From Choristoneura fumiferana (Eukaryota; Arthropoda; Insecta; Lepidoptera; Tortricidae), in the NCBI RefSeq assembly GCF_025370935.1, contig NC_133474.1:13265795-13329794 (forward strand): DNA of 64,000 nucleotides, given 5' to 3'. The translations under genes were made by a program, and so were the position numbers. Positions within the stretch are counted from its first letter, which is position 1. Every line of letters begins with the position of its first letter. Below, in pieces: positions 22,626-33,836 of this stretch. A model generated the notes under the pieces. The model searched no databases. It saw only the letters and a program-made list of their open reading frames with translations, and had not been told where the DNA came from.

Positions 22626-24775
22626 CAAAGTACTAAGGGCCTAAAACATTTTTAAACTTGATCAAACGAGCCATGCACTGTGTTTTTCATATATATATAT
22701 ATATATATATTTTTATATCGTAAAAGAAAGCACTTAAATTTCATAAATCAGTAAGAGTTAAAAATCATGTTGAAGTTATTCGGAAAACGTGATTTCTCCG
22801 CGTTATTGTTAAAGAAATTCATGCTACAAAAGTAAGTCTACATAATCATTTCGTTCGAATACATTTTTCCCTATTCATATCTATGATTGAAAGAAGAATG
22901 CTAATTCATTAACATTTTCGCAAATTTGACGTTGCATATGTAATTTATTTGAATGAATATTGTATTAGAATTCCTCATGTTATGGTAATTCTAATGGAAG
23001 TATTCTTATTCGTAAGAATCGTCTTGGTTCGATCACGGTGCTCGTTACATGTGGTAGTTTAGGCTATTGTGACTGTAGGGTGCACTGGATTTACGCGATA
23101 TTTAGTGGCTATAATGCCGCAGCATTATGTTAGCCCCGGCCGCGAGCCAACTATTAATAACACGACCTACTCGTACGAGTATATGCCTGTATCATCGCAC
23201 AGATAGGGCCAGCCTCTCGACCCGACTCCCACTTATTCTATTGATCACCACTCTTGTCATCCACACATTGTCCTTAATGGACTCCAGCACTATCTTTCGA
23301 GAAACAATTGTTTTTGCCCTACAAACATGACGTGACCCTTCATTTTGTGTATCGACCCTGTAGCCCTGTCATGAACCGTTTTCGTATTCCGGTAAAGTTT
23401 TGTTTTCATGCTGCTGTATAATGTGATGTGAACTACTTTCTTGAAAATAAAATGGAATAAGAGATTAGATTTATCTGTTGTTCAACCACAAAGTTTGTAA
23501 AATTCAATATCAAAGCAAAAATAGTCTAGTGGGTTGGTACTTATACGAATTTGATAAAACAATTTGAACTTTATGATAGACTAACACATCGCAACTTACA
23601 GTATAAGTAGTTTTGTTTCGGTTTGTAGTGGGATTACTCACAATAATATTCAATTACTTGGGCAAGTTTGAAATTAGATACGTAGACCAAAGTAATAAAG
23701 CAAAGGTTAAGGTATATCCAAGTATGCATGAATTTACGTATTAACCCTATGATTTCTTGTAGGTATTACGATTTCGAGAGTATATTCTCCGAATTTGTTC
23801 TATCGGCTTATTTACCTACAGGCTTCTGAGCTCTTGCTTGAGCTATTGATTCGTTTGTTATTTGCTTTATGTTATGAAGCACAGTACCCTCGCACTTGGT
23901 TTTTAAACTTTGTCACATTTGAATGTTTACTTAGATTATTTTTTTCCAAACGCTTTTCCAAAGCATATGATTTTAAAAGAACTTCTAAAAATGTACACTT
24001 GCTTCTGGTGTTATATTCGTTTGAATTCGTTTCGATAGTTTCTTATTTCTTCTGGACTGTAAACATTGAGGCATTTACCATCGCCGGGATTACGTTATGT
24101 GAGCGGAAGCAACGAGATTGAGTTTCTTACAGGTTGAAACCAATATCCTAGGATATTTCCACGTTTTAGAGAGAAGTCCGATCCGAGGTGCCTCTTGAGC
24201 CACGCCTCCTTCTCGGCTACGTTTCCTTTGTTCATGTCTGTATATTTTATTAAAAGCCACAATAAAGCATCCTTGATTTTAGCTCTTATAGTATACATAT
24301 TGTATCATACGGTTAATTTGTGGTTAATTAATATTTATGCATGATTTACTCAGTTTATCACATTGTTTAATCCCTAAAATGTGTAGGTGGATATGTTTGC
24401 TTTACTGCTTACGTGTATAAATGGTTTTACTCTATGTTAAAACAATAGAACCGTTGAAACTTAAATGTTACATGATTACATCTCTAACTTGTTCTTATAA
24501 AACGTTTTCGATTATTTGTTGTTTGTGAAAATAATAATAATGAAGAGCTAATACCACATTTCTTTCTGAACACAATTGTAACTGCTTATTTGAAAGCCAC
24601 ATAGCCGTACACTGATGCTGTTATTGACAGAGATATATTGCGTTTATGCTAATTACAATTGTAATAGTTAAAAAAACTTAAAACATGCTTCAATGGTAAA
24701 CCTGGCTAGAAAGACATCATCGCTCCATCATCGGACCCTGGATACCATTCTTGGGCAAAGTACATCCAATGTCTA
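22626..24775. other. Non-coding, (AT)n run at 22689-22710
   Basis: No gene recognised. The 108-codon frame at 23795 is leucine/phenylalanine-rich as expected of AT-rich chance frames. Confidence 0.45.
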
Positions 24776-24862
24776 TTCTAACAGGCACAAACACGGCTAG
24801 ATTACTTTGTTCTGTCTTGGATTACCAGTGCCTAACTTCCGGCTCCAACATCAGATCCAGAT
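24776..24862 (+). repeat. Fragment of AAACACGGCTA repeat
   Basis: Aligns with 46304-46395: AAACACGGCTA, TTAC.TTGTT, TGCCTA.CTTCCGGCT, CATCAGATC. It is an old fragment of the element described at 46253-46803. Confidence 0.5.
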
Positions 24863-25351
24863 GCCAGCTACGAAATACTATAATAAGTGGGTTACGTCAA
24901 ATTCAAAGATTCCGTTACAAGTGCAACTATACAAGTGTTAAAAATATTAACCATTGAAAAAAAATGCAGGTTTATTGAATAGCAGGTTTCTGATCGTGAT
25001 CGACACGTTTGACAAGAACTCCTACAGGTACTTAATAAAATGCGGCTAGATAGAGGTCGGAAAAATAAAGTCCAGTTTTAAACGCAAACTTCCCTTCGGT
25101 TCAAAGTGTATGTGCGTAGCGCACCTATTTATTACGGACGGAGTAAGTTCAATCTCTTTTATCGCGGCATTACAGCGGAGCGAATTGAACGCCGCCTCGG
25201 ATCCCATCAACAGTTTCTGGTGCGAGCACTCACTCTCCCGTTAAATTATGTTAAACTTGCTCTTAGTTTTTATCATCATCGTCCGACACGGCCAGTAAAG
25301 TACGTATAATGTTATTACACTAGTCACTGATATTATTGTACGTAATAATTT
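24863..25351. other. Non-coding; less AT-rich at 25080-25260
   Basis: No gene or repeat recognised. The 67-codon frame at 25106 has no known motif. Confidence 0.4.
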
Positions 25352-25594
25352 GAAGGGTCCACGGAAAGAACATGCCTGGTCACCTTTTTTTAAAATTGAT
25401 ATTTTAATCTCAAAATGTAGAGGTCACAAAAAACTTACCACTGAATTAAATAATCTGAAAACAATATAAAATCATTTTTTTTATCTTTTAAATAAATAGT
25501 AACCATAGTAAGTGTTCGTGACGACTAACTTTCAAGCCCCTATAACTCAAAAAGTTGCTTAGGTGACTAGATACGTTCTTTCCGTGGACCCTTC
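25352..25594. mobile_element. MITE with GAAGGGTCCACGGAAAGAAC inverted ends
   Basis: Perfect 20-bp terminal inverted repeats lie at 25352-25371 and 25575-25594, with weaker pairing continuing for another 20 bp (GGTCACCT / AGGTGAC). The interior is AT-rich and non-coding. A clear target duplication is not visible, so the superfamily is open. Confidence 0.85.
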
Positions 25595-26847
25595 ATTTAT
25601 AGCGCACCAAAAGCAGTAGTCGCCTATAACAAATATTTTATCGTGCGCTAAACATGCTTATTTACTTTACTTTAGGGGGCGACACAGCCCTGGCCTATTT
25701 ATAATTTGTACAGTTTATAAAAGTGCAGTTCTCGAGGTGTGAGACTGTAATGAGATTAAAATATGCTCAGCTAGCCCAATTACCCAAATTATTAACAGAT
25801 TTAATAATAAAACTTATATTGAGAAAATATTTGCATATTGACTACAACAGGTGGGTAGAAAATTAGTTTACTCATCAATTATGGATCGGTTGTTTTATTT
25901 TCGATCGTAACGTTCAATACGTAGATAAAAACGTCAACGTGTAAAGATAAATGTAAACGTTCAATAGATAATGTCAACGTGTAGTCAAAGAGAATAACCA
26001 AGTCAGACGTGTAATAAAATGTTCATAATCAATGTTTATTAATTTAGGTTTGAGTTCAACACAGCATGTTTTCCGGTGTATTAAAATAAACCTTTTGCCG
26101 TACGTATGTGTAGCGTTCAATTGAGTTTGCCGTGATTCGAGTAAATATTCGCAGTGAAGGTAGATAATGACCGAGTAGGCGAATTTTCCAAAAAAAGATC
26201 GGTCGTAGATTATGCGGTGTGCTACGCGGCATCGTAATTACGACGTCACTCGGCTAAAACGGGGAAATAAATTGAAAAACCGACTCCCGGTGAAAATGCG
26301 AGCCGGAAAATATCTCTCCACGGCACTTGGGCCGCTACTGACATCGCCGTGGGTAATGTATTTGCTTTTGTCAAAATGCCATTGTTTTCGCGAACAATCG
26401 TATTTTTGCGATAAATATGATAATGGACTTACATTGTCCCTTTATTACGACCTAATTATTTTAATTGAAAATACATCAGCGACGCGATTCACAATTCGTC
26501 CAATTTGTATCGCTTGCTCTACATTATTCTCCTGTAAAAGACAAACTGAAAGCATGAAGCATCGAACGAAGAATTTGCTTTTTAAGTAAGTTCTTATATT
26601 CAATAAAAAACCTTTTTAGTATTAATCGACGGATGTCGTCAAGACGTGACTTAAATTCACTTGACTTGCCCGGTGGCCTTAGAAAAACTGAATTCGCACC
26701 AGGACTGAGGTTATCTTGGATTCCAGTCGCGGGCGAACTGAATAGGGTGGCCGCTTCGCACAACAATTGAGTGTGATAAAAGCGAATCAGTATGCCATTT
26801 AGCCGCAAAGGCAATAATTATTGACTCTTGTATGCCTGTATGGGCAC
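25595..26847. other. Non-coding with GC-rich patch at 26190-26400
   Basis: A 125-codon plus-strand frame (26212-26589) starts inside the GC-rich patch, but I recognise no domain and its C-terminal half looks like chance AT-rich translation. The patch may be a conserved non-coding block. Short ACGTTCAATA / GTCAACGTGTA phrases recur at 25910-26000. Confidence 0.35.
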
Positions 26848-27040
26848 AATGAGGATTTCTGTGGTAGGCTAGTTGGTACTAGTATCGTATCGTGCGGTTG
26901 GTTTGACGACTTTTACTCGTGCCACGTTCGTGATAGATTAGATAACTAAATGAGCCAATCACATGCAAGGCTGTAACGTCAAACGGACCTTATGATACTA
27001 ACCCATCTAACCGTATTTCGCCTGTCTAGAAACCTTAATT
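26848..27040. mobile_element. TTAA-type MITE, diverged inverted copy 2
   Basis: Matches the complement of 12265-12442: AATGAGG at the left, GTATCGTATCGTGCG, GATAACTAAATGAGCCAATC, ACGTCAAACGGACCTTA, CCATCTAACCGTATTTCGCC and TGTCTAGAAACCTTAATT. The left end is more decayed than the right. Confidence 0.75.
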
Positions 27041-27283
27041 GCTGAGACCGCTACTGTGTCCGTAGTTGTTATAGGTGCTTAACCTTAGCTATTGTTGCGA
27101 ATAATCTTAGCTAGCCACCAGACAGTTTGGTTAACTAATAAGACGTCAATAGGTTATGCATGACATACTTAAGCGATTGATGCCGGTGTCAGATTGCAAT
27201 TAGAAGTTTAGTTTAAGCCCGCGGTAAATCTATACACATAATTATAATAAAACATTACTATACTATACTCGTATTAATGAAAA

Positions 27284-27826
27284 AAAAAACGATCAAGACC
27301 GTGTCAGACACGCCCAAGATAAGGTTTCGTATCCGTTAGCCATTACGAAAAAATCAAGTAATATTTTTCTAAGGATTTCGTATTGTTTAGGAACGGAATC
27401 TTTCAAGTTTAGGTATATTTTATTACCTTAGGCTGCAATGTACTCTTAAACTACCTTGAAAATTTAATGTAAGCCATCTTGAATTTTTTCACGGCCGGGC
27501 GCTTGATCACTGAATCGAAAAATCTTCCTGGCAACCCCCGATGGTTATATACCTATTCAACGATACCCCACACTATAAGGTTAGCCGAGAAAAAAATCAC
27601 CCCCACTTTACGTTTACGGGAGGCACCCTAACATTTTTTTTATTTTACTACTTTGTCGGCGTGACTGATATGTATATTCATGCCAAATAACAGGTTTCTA
27701 GTACTTACGGTCTCACAGACAGACAGACAGACGGAAAGACATGGCGAAAATATAAGGGTTCCTAATTGACTACGGTCACTGATGTATTAAACTGTTTAAT
27801 ACATCAGTGACTACGGAACAATAAAA
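27284..27826 (+). repeat. GTGTCAGACACGCCC..GGGTTCC repeat, copy b
   Basis: Begins GATCAAGACCGTGTCAGACA and AAGGTTTCGTA, then AAGGATTTCGTATTG, CACCCCCACTTTACG, GACAGACAGACAGACGGAAAG and CATGGCGAAAATATAAGGGT. It ends GACTACGGAAC, interrupted by the small palindromic insert listed next. It is closely parallel to copy c (55021) and reversed copy d (58893). No ORF. Confidence 0.75.
27767..27816. mobile_element. Minimal palindromic insert with direct-repeat flanks
   Basis: Two 18-bp arms (27775-27792 and 27794-27811), separated by one base, form an almost perfect palindrome built on CACTGATGTATTAAAC. The 9-bp TGACTACGG occurs on both sides (27767-27775 and 27808-27816), while related copies of this repeat carry it once. 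It looks like a hAT-type element reduced to its two inverted ends with an 8-9 bp target duplication. Confidence 0.6.
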
Positions 27827-28180
27827 CAAAAAAAAAGAATTATGTAAATAAATGTGAATAAAGGCTTGATCAACCCCAATTGAGCGCACATCACTATGAC
27901 GAAGCGTATCAAATGGAGTCCAGCTTAGGTGAGACGTTATAAAGGATGCTAACTAGTTAAGTAGCGAGCATACAACTAACTATAGTCAGAAAATAAATGA
28001 ACTTTCAAATGATATGGAACCTAAATGAACTAAAATAATTTCCTTGCTCACCCGCGACCTTACGATAGCTAAGCTTATGCAAAATATGCGTGTTCATGCA
28101 GTTCCTCCACCTCCACACTGTAAGAACACACACAAATCACACAAACCCATCTATCACCACCACCACACTACACTGACGCG

Positions 28181-28209
28181 TTTCGAACTCAACCAGAGCT
28201 CATCTTCAG
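28181..28209 (-). ncRNA. Hammerhead-like core, arm 1
   Basis: Read on the minus strand: CTGAAGA (fits the CUGANGA core), one T, GAGCTC, loop TGGTT, GAGTTC, GAAA. GAGCUC pairs with GAGUUC (one G-U). Stems I and III were not established, and the extra T after the core weakens the case. Confidence 0.3.
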
Positions 28210-28592
28210 AGTGACACAACCGTACACCATGCTACCAGTTGTTAGACTAACGAACCACAACCACCGTTTTAACTTGTCACTGTAACTCCCCAAGTACCCA
28301 CATACGTTTTATGAAACAAAACAAAACTACCCACAAATTATTAATAATTTTTTTAACCGTCCTTCAAAACTACTTTGATTTTTATTTATTTACTGTCGAG
28401 GCATGTTTTATTAACTACCATTGCTGAAATTAGATCCAAGCCGTAGCAAGGGAGATGAAACTAAATTTACCTGCTCATTAATAATAGACCCCATACTGTT
28501 GTATCTAATTATCTCCATGCATTCTTAAACATCGAGACGAAACTTGTGCCCCACCAGTGACAATAGTCTAACAACTGGTAGCTGTACTCACT

Positions 28593-28621
28593 CTGAAGAT
28601 GAGCTCTGGTTGAGTTCGAAA
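28593..28621 (+). ncRNA. Hammerhead-like core, arm 2
   Basis: Same arrangement as in arm 1: CTGAAGA, T, GAGCTC, TGGTT, GAGTTC, GAAA. The core is intact although the sequence just downstream has lost CGC compared with arm 1. Confidence 0.3.
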
Positions 28622-28752
28622 GTCAGTGTAGTGATAGATGATTTGTGTGTGTTCTTACAGTGTGGAGGTGGAGGAACTGCATGAACACGCATATTTTGCA
28701 TAAGCTTAGCTATCGTAAGGTCGCGGGTGAGCAAGGAAATTATTTTAGTTCA

Positions 28753-29199
28753 TTGATATGGATCTCCGCAAAGTAACGCCTGATTCAATAAATGATATGG
28801 AACCTACCTATGAATGGGTTTTCGTGTACATTGGCTTAGTTTGGCTATACTGTCTTCTAAGCTAAAGATTATATGATTATTTGCAAGGGGGCAGACGTTC
28901 GTTTGCATGATGTTGATGTGATGAATTATTAATGTTCGTCCCAGAGTTGCTTAGTTTGCGATTAGAAGAATTTTGTAAATAGACCAGTTCAATTAAAACC
29001 ATTTAAATTGTGGTGGATTGTGTAGTTTTTCCCAATAAATTACCCCATTGATCCAGTTCGTTGACACATTCAAGTTGGTATGTACGAGTTTTGTTTGTTC
29101 TATGGAACGATTTTACGTTACATATTGCGACGTGAATATTCTGGGCTAAATTTCAATCGTGGATTGTACAGCATAGTATTGATCAAACATATTAATAGG
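28753..29199. other. Non-coding, nothing recognised
   Basis: AT-rich. An open frame starting at 29080 runs into the next fold-back element and is not a gene. Confidence 0.45.
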
Positions 29200-29334
29200 T
29201 ACAGTCAAGGGCAAAAATATCGACGGCCAAAGTTGCAAAAATATGTATACACGACCTTAATGTTTGAGTGCATAAAGTCGTGTATACATATTTTTGTAAC
29301 TTTGGCCGTATCGATGTCTTTGCCCTTGACTGTA
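29200..29334. mobile_element. Fold-back MITE, TACAGTCAAGGGCAAA ends
   Basis: A 135-bp near-complete palindrome. TACAGTCAAGGGCAAA, CGGCCAAAGTTGCAAAAATA and TGTATACACGAC are mirrored by GTCGTGTATACATATTTTTG, TAACTTTGGCCG and TTTGCCCTTGACTGTA. The TA at each end fits Tc1/mariner-type insertion. Loop of about 20 bp. Confidence 0.85.
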
Positions 29335-29651
29335 CAATTACACTAGGGGTACTCGTATTAATATTTCTGATTGTATTAGACTTCAGTCACATAAGACAGT
29401 GTCATTGCTTTTGTAACGATAACATAAACGTATGCTTTGCGATGTCAACGGTTTACGAACATCAGCCCCATGTTTAATGAAGTGCCGATATTGGATGGTC
29501 ATACAAAGCTTATGCTGTCGAGTGGAACTTGATTGCGCTACCCATGGCCATGCTTTGAATTTATGAAGTTTGCTTTATGAAATTTGCCATGTATTTTCAT
29601 TCTCTATATTAGTATATTATAATCTTCTTTATCACCCGGTCAAATATACAA
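29335..29651. other. Non-coding, nothing recognised
   Basis: AT-rich spacer between two fold-back elements. Confidence 0.5.
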
Positions 29652-29768
29652 GAGGTCGTATTGTCTAACGTTTCTGACACTCGCGATCACAATCAAAATA
29701 ACAGTTTTTGTATCTGAAAACTGTCATTTGATTGTGATCGCGAGTTTTGAGAACAACAGACAAGAAAG
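29652..29768. mobile_element. Fold-back MITE, GAGG(T/C)CGTATTG family, copy 1
   Basis: The left arm GAGGTCGTATTGTCTAACG and CACTCGCGATCACAATCAAA is mirrored by TTTGATTGTGATCGCGAG. The outer right arm is decayed. Same family as the better preserved copy at 48752-48872. Confidence 0.8.
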
Positions 29769-30149
29769 AATAGAATAGAAAGTGGCACTTTTACTTATTC
29801 AACGTGATTTTAATAACAATGCTAAATCGACACTAATTGAGCATTACTTATGTCCTGCACAAATTGTACAGAAAAGGTAAAATAATCAATCTATCAATCA
29901 ATATCAATGATCAATCTATCTATCAATGTGATACGAAGGTGTTCCTATCTTATACATATATCTTTAAGCTGGCTGCTATGATTGGTATATTAGGAGTGCA
30001 TACTTATTTGGGGTTCCGTCGAGTTATTTAGTGGAGTGGGCACGCTTCTTATTTCACGCACATCGGGCCTGAGTCGACCACGATAAATTATCTATTGTTG
30101 GGCGCCGTATTCAAGAGCCGTTTTTGTTCGATTCTTCGTCTCTTCGTCA
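29769..30149. other. Non-coding; possible 5' region of the 30150 exon
   Basis: Contains short ATCAATCTATC tandem phrases near 29886-29930. The last 120 bp is GC-richer and could be a 5' UTR or promoter if the next exon is real. Confidence 0.3.
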
Positions 30150-30207
30150 ATGGGAAATTTATTGCCTCCTCTGCCGAATTCGAATATGGCCGATTATATT
30201 CGAGAAG
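30150..30207 (+). CDS. Candidate first coding exon A
   Basis: An ATG in good context (GTCAATGG) opens MGNLLPPLPNSNMADYIRE. After 19 codons plus one base comes a near-perfect splice donor, GAGAAG then GTAAGT (intron from 30208). The open frame runs on into the intron, so the donor and not a stop defines the end. A glycine at position 2 would allow N-myristoylation if the protein is real. The exon is short and the family is not recognised. Exon length (58 coding bases) and donor phase (1) equal those of the candidate exon at 42869-42926. Confidence 0.25.
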
Positions 30208-30705
30208 GTAAGTGTTCTCTGCCCGCTCAGGTGGTTATGCTAATTTTCTCAAATTATTTTGCACTTGAATTACTGCCTGTTTCTTCTAGACAGCGCCTAA
30301 ATTACTTTCTTTCAGTAAAGCGGAACAGGTTTATGTTGACGATTCCAGAAAAAAAAATGGGAATGGTTGCCACATACCAAAATTAGGTACTTACTGAAAC
30401 TGATTCTTCGCGAGTTAATACTCTATAGATAAATTTATTGCATGTATAATCTACTGAATCAAACAAGTAATTGTAACTAAAACTAACTTACTCTAATTAG
30501 TTTTCTCTGCGCATAATATCTCGGACATTAATCGATTCTTATAAGTAGCAAAAGCTCTCAGCTATCATTCGGACTACGAAAATTCCATCTTTCTTTGCAA
30601 ATAACATCATTATGGTATTCTTCAACGAAAATTTATCTTCGAGTCAAATAAGACTAAATTGCTTTTTAATTTAATTTCGAACAAGCCTTAAAGTATTGTT
30701 GTTAA
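30208..30705. other. Non-coding, nothing recognised
   Basis: AT-rich sequence, possibly intronic. Confidence 0.45.
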
Positions 30706-31002
30706 TAAAGAGTAGTAGCTTTGTGGTTTGATCTATGAATTCTCAAGCAGAAGGTCGTAGGTTCAACCCCGGGCTTACATTCCTGACTTTTTCGGAATTC
30801 ATGCACGAAATATTACTTTTTTAAGTTACCAATAGCTTTACGATTTCAGCCTACACAAACACACACACACACACACACACACATATCCGAAACAATTCAA
30901 TGATGTATTTGAAGTATTGCAGCCCACGCCGTCTTATTTTTTGAGATGAGGCCAGTGCCCGGTAGTGTGGCGAATACAGACCGAGATGATGATGATGATT
31001 AA
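30706..31002 (+). mobile_element. tRNA-derived SINE with RTE-type tail
   Basis: The head carries an A-box-like TAGCTTTGTGG and an intact polymerase III B box (GGTTCAACCCC) in AGAAGGTCGTAGGTTCAACC. The middle has TTTTTCGGAATTCATG and GCCTACACAAAC, then a (CA)n run (30853-30884). The tail GAGGCCAGTGCCCGGTAGTG leads into GATGATGATGAT. This matches the layout of the common lepidopteran SINE, whose tail resembles RTE LINEs. The head is degraded, so the copy is old. Confidence 0.8.
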
Positions 31003-31371
31003 AATATTGTTATCTTACTATTCTACAGCAAAGCAGCTTATTGTGAGACGCTCATGATTATACGTTCAAACTTGCGTAAACAACTTATCACATACATTTC
31101 CCTACTTCAAGACTTAGTTTGACACCAAATAATTTGACGAAACTTTTAATTGAAATAATTAAGGAGGGTGTTCAGCATAATCAACTCATAATATGCAGTT
31201 TTGTTCTTAGAACATACTTAAAGAACTGTTCAGTTATGGGTATAAAAATGTAATTAGGTAACTAAATACAAAATACATCAGAATTAAAAAAATATTGGAT
31301 CCATTGAAGAAACGAATCGTTTTGAATTGTGTTATATTGATACTTAAATGTTTTGCTCTATTTGTCGTTCC
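31003..31371. other. Non-coding, nothing recognised
   Basis: AT-rich spacer. Confidence 0.5.
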
Positions 31372-31527
31372 TTGTTTTTTGATTGCTCCTCTACCACTCA
31401 AAGGTTGACTGGCAGAGATCCCTGCAGGGATAAGTCCGCCTTTGTACTTGACACGACTTTTATTTATGTAACCTTTTTGTTTTTCCTTTTTGTACAATAT
31501 AGAGTATAAACAAACAAACAAACAAAC
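31372..31527 (+). mobile_element. LINE 3' end with (CAAA)n tail
   Basis: CTACCACTCAAAGGTTGACT, GGCAGAGATCCCTGCAGGGA, TAAGTCCGCCTTTGTAC, then TTTTTGTACAATATAGAGTA and a CAAACAAA tail. I recognise this as a widespread lepidopteran LINE 3' UTR. No coding part is left. Relatives lie at 649-745, 21786-21882 and, for the last part only and reversed, 63466-63535. Confidence 0.8.
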
Positions 31528-32804
31528 TTTCTAAATCAAAATTAATAAATATTCGTATTCATTGCTTAAAGAGCGTTGCAGTCTATGTTTTGCAAAAGTT
31601 CACCTGCAAAACGTATCCGTTTGCTCGCTACCAGCATTCGTTCCCATTTCTGTAGGCTTTTGACTTAACTTCTTGCGATTGCAACCGTGACAAAAGCTGA
31701 AACGCCTTTGATACCTGATAAAGCATGTTTTTACTATTGTCGCATTGAACGGGTTCAGGTCCGGTTGAATGAAGATGCACGTAAGCGTTGACCGTAATCC
31801 GCAGGCTGGTCTCGCCGGTAGCCGGTCGACCTCGCTCCAGCCGCCTTTCGTCTCGTTCCTTTTGTGAGCACCGGATCCCATCTATCATTTTCCACCGGAA
31901 TCGATGACATTTCACTTGACGCTACGGAGATTTCCATTAAGGATATCAATTTTTGTTACCTACTTGTACATTACAAGTTTTTTTTTTTTTTTCATTATAA
32001 TCCAGGGTAACTGAATCCTTCTCGGTGTTAGGTTGAGACCAAAAATAGATCAGTAAATCTAGCTAGTAGTTATTAGATGGTTAGTTTAAATCATAACGTT
32101 CATAATCATAAGTTAGTGATAGTAATAAAATCCTGTCAAAACTGTAGCTTATCGTTCCCTAACTTATTGACAGGCGCTCTAATGAGACCTATTTGTCATG
32201 TCCATTTATCGGTTGCTTTGGCAGTCGACGCTGTGTTGATACCGTTTGTTGTTCACCTTTGATTGATTAATATTTTATCTGGATTTCCACTCGTGCTAAA
32301 GAAATATTTTACTGGATCGAAACAAGCAAATACTTACGCAAATACGAAGTCAAAAACAAAATTGGAAAACTTTATTAATGAATCGAAGAAAATTGTTTTC
32401 AGACGTTATTGACTTGACTAGTACTGTAGGTAGTGGTTATATTATACATGGAAAACGTTGAAGAAAAAAAAGGTTTTCGTAAACGTGTAATTATTTAAAA
32501 TAATTATATTGCTATATTTTGACCGCTACGGCGTTTGCTGTTTTATGATAGTTTTTACTATTTTGTCTTATTATGCCTAAACACGAGAAACTTTACGTAC
32601 CTACTTGAATATGTTTATGACGGAAATCGCACTATTTTGTTCGATAGGTTAATAGATAAATAAAGATATAAGTAAGATATTAAGATATTTTTAAAGTGAC
32701 AAAAGAAATAAGTTTCGTAGTTTACAAATTATCTATTCATGTAGTTTTTATATAGTTAATAGTGTGTAGTAGTATAAAGTAGTAGTGTGTAGTTTATTTA
32801 TAGC
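31528..32804. other. Non-coding with GC-richer patch at 31700-31930
   Basis: Several overlapping minus-strand frames of 64-95 codons cross the patch (GCAGGCTGGTCTCGCCGG region). None shows a familiar domain. Nothing else recognised. Confidence 0.4.
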
Positions 32805-33004
32805 GGTCAGAGGGTCATGGTGCTGACTGAAAATCAGCGCTGGGCGTCTCAGCATTATGCTGAGCCAGTGCCGATTCACAACCGCAATGACACATACAGT
32901 CTTACTACCTGTCTATACTATCGTACTTAATAATATTGTTGTGTCTTGTGTAATGTCATTGTCTATTGTTGTGTTGTGAATAAAATAATGTATTTATTTA
33001 TTTT
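32805..33004 (+). mobile_element. LINE 3' end with (ATTT)n tail
   Basis: GGTCATGGTGCTGACTG, AATCAGCGCTGGGCGTCTCA and GCATTATGCTGAGCCAGTGC form a typical lepidopteran LINE 3' UTR. It ends GTGAATAAAATAATG and ATTTATTTATTTT. 5'-truncated, no ORF. Confidence 0.7.
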
Positions 33005-33836
33005 ATAAATTAGATAACTAAACTTATTTTCCACCTGTGCACCATTTTCAATGACACTTTCTCTTTTCCTCTTCTGAGTGGCTAGTTTTCAAGCGATAAG
33101 TTTTAAATCGAAACATTTGTCGTAACAAACTATTTGTGAATTGAATATTATTATTTTATATTATATTAATATTATTCAGTTATGCGGGGTCGTCTTTCCC
33201 AATCATGCAACGCCATTCGTGTTGCTGGTAGTGCTTCGACTTCACTAAGGCTTTTCTTCTTTATGGCCCCACGGACATTGTCTGCCAGGAGATTCTATCT
33301 AAAACAAGATATCGTCTCATTTTAAGAAACAAAAAAATACAACCATGCACAAGAAAAGTTGTGTTTTTCTAGTTCCAATGGATGTCTAAACCTCCTTCAG
33401 CCGCTGGCATTGAAAGTAAGCGGAGTGTTGCCAAATGGCATCACATTTTCGATATGAGTCTGCTAGCCGGACTCGATATTTGCATATTTGTAGATAGGTA
33501 CATACCCATCTAAAAAACCATATAATCAACGTGGTACAAAAATAAATTTGTAAAGAAAATAGGTTGGCAGCAAAATTGTATAAGCATACACATTATATAT
33601 TTTAAATCCCATTTGAAATCGTTTTTTTTTATTAAATACATTAGATGATAATAGTAAATTTTCAAAATTAAATTAGATAAACATATCTACAATAATGTGA
33701 CGGCGGCATTATTTTCAAATAGGTACGAGTATGAAGTGAAATATACCATCACTGACAATCGAAGCTTCCACAGTCGTAATTTGCTCCTTTTTTCGGTAAC
33801 GTGCATTACCTACCGCGTATTGATTAGATTATTTTT
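33005..33836. other. Non-coding, nothing recognised
   Basis: AT-rich. A GC-richer bit near 33180-33290 has no recognisable content. Confidence 0.45.

Larger units (their letters stand above)
28025..28752. mobile_element. Head-to-head inverted retroelement termini, Penelope-like
   Basis: Inverted arms at 28025-28249 and 28565-28752 share TGAACTAAAATAATTTCC, TGCTCACCCGCGACC, ACGATAGCTAAGCTTATGC, GTTCCTCCACCTCCACACTG, CGAACTCAACCAGAGCTCAT and CCAGTTGTTAGACTA. The left arm is fuller; the right arm lacks about 25 bp around ACGCG. The loop of about 315 bp is non-coding. The phrase CTCTGAAGATGAGCTCTGG followed by TTGAGTTCGAAACGCGTC resembles Penelope-like element termini, which often occur in inverted partial copies and carry hammerhead motifs. 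A third fragment is at 47967-48025. Confidence 0.6.

Noticed and set aside
23795..24121. 108-codon frame rich in leucine, phenylalanine and serine
   Set aside because: Composition fits random AT-rich sequence; no motif, start context or splice sites.
26212..26589. 125-codon plus-strand frame
   Set aside because: No recognisable domain; its second half looks like chance AT-rich translation. Kept only as part of a GC-rich patch.
30853..30884. (CA)n run as an independent microsatellite locus
   Set aside because: It lies within the SINE body and is described there.
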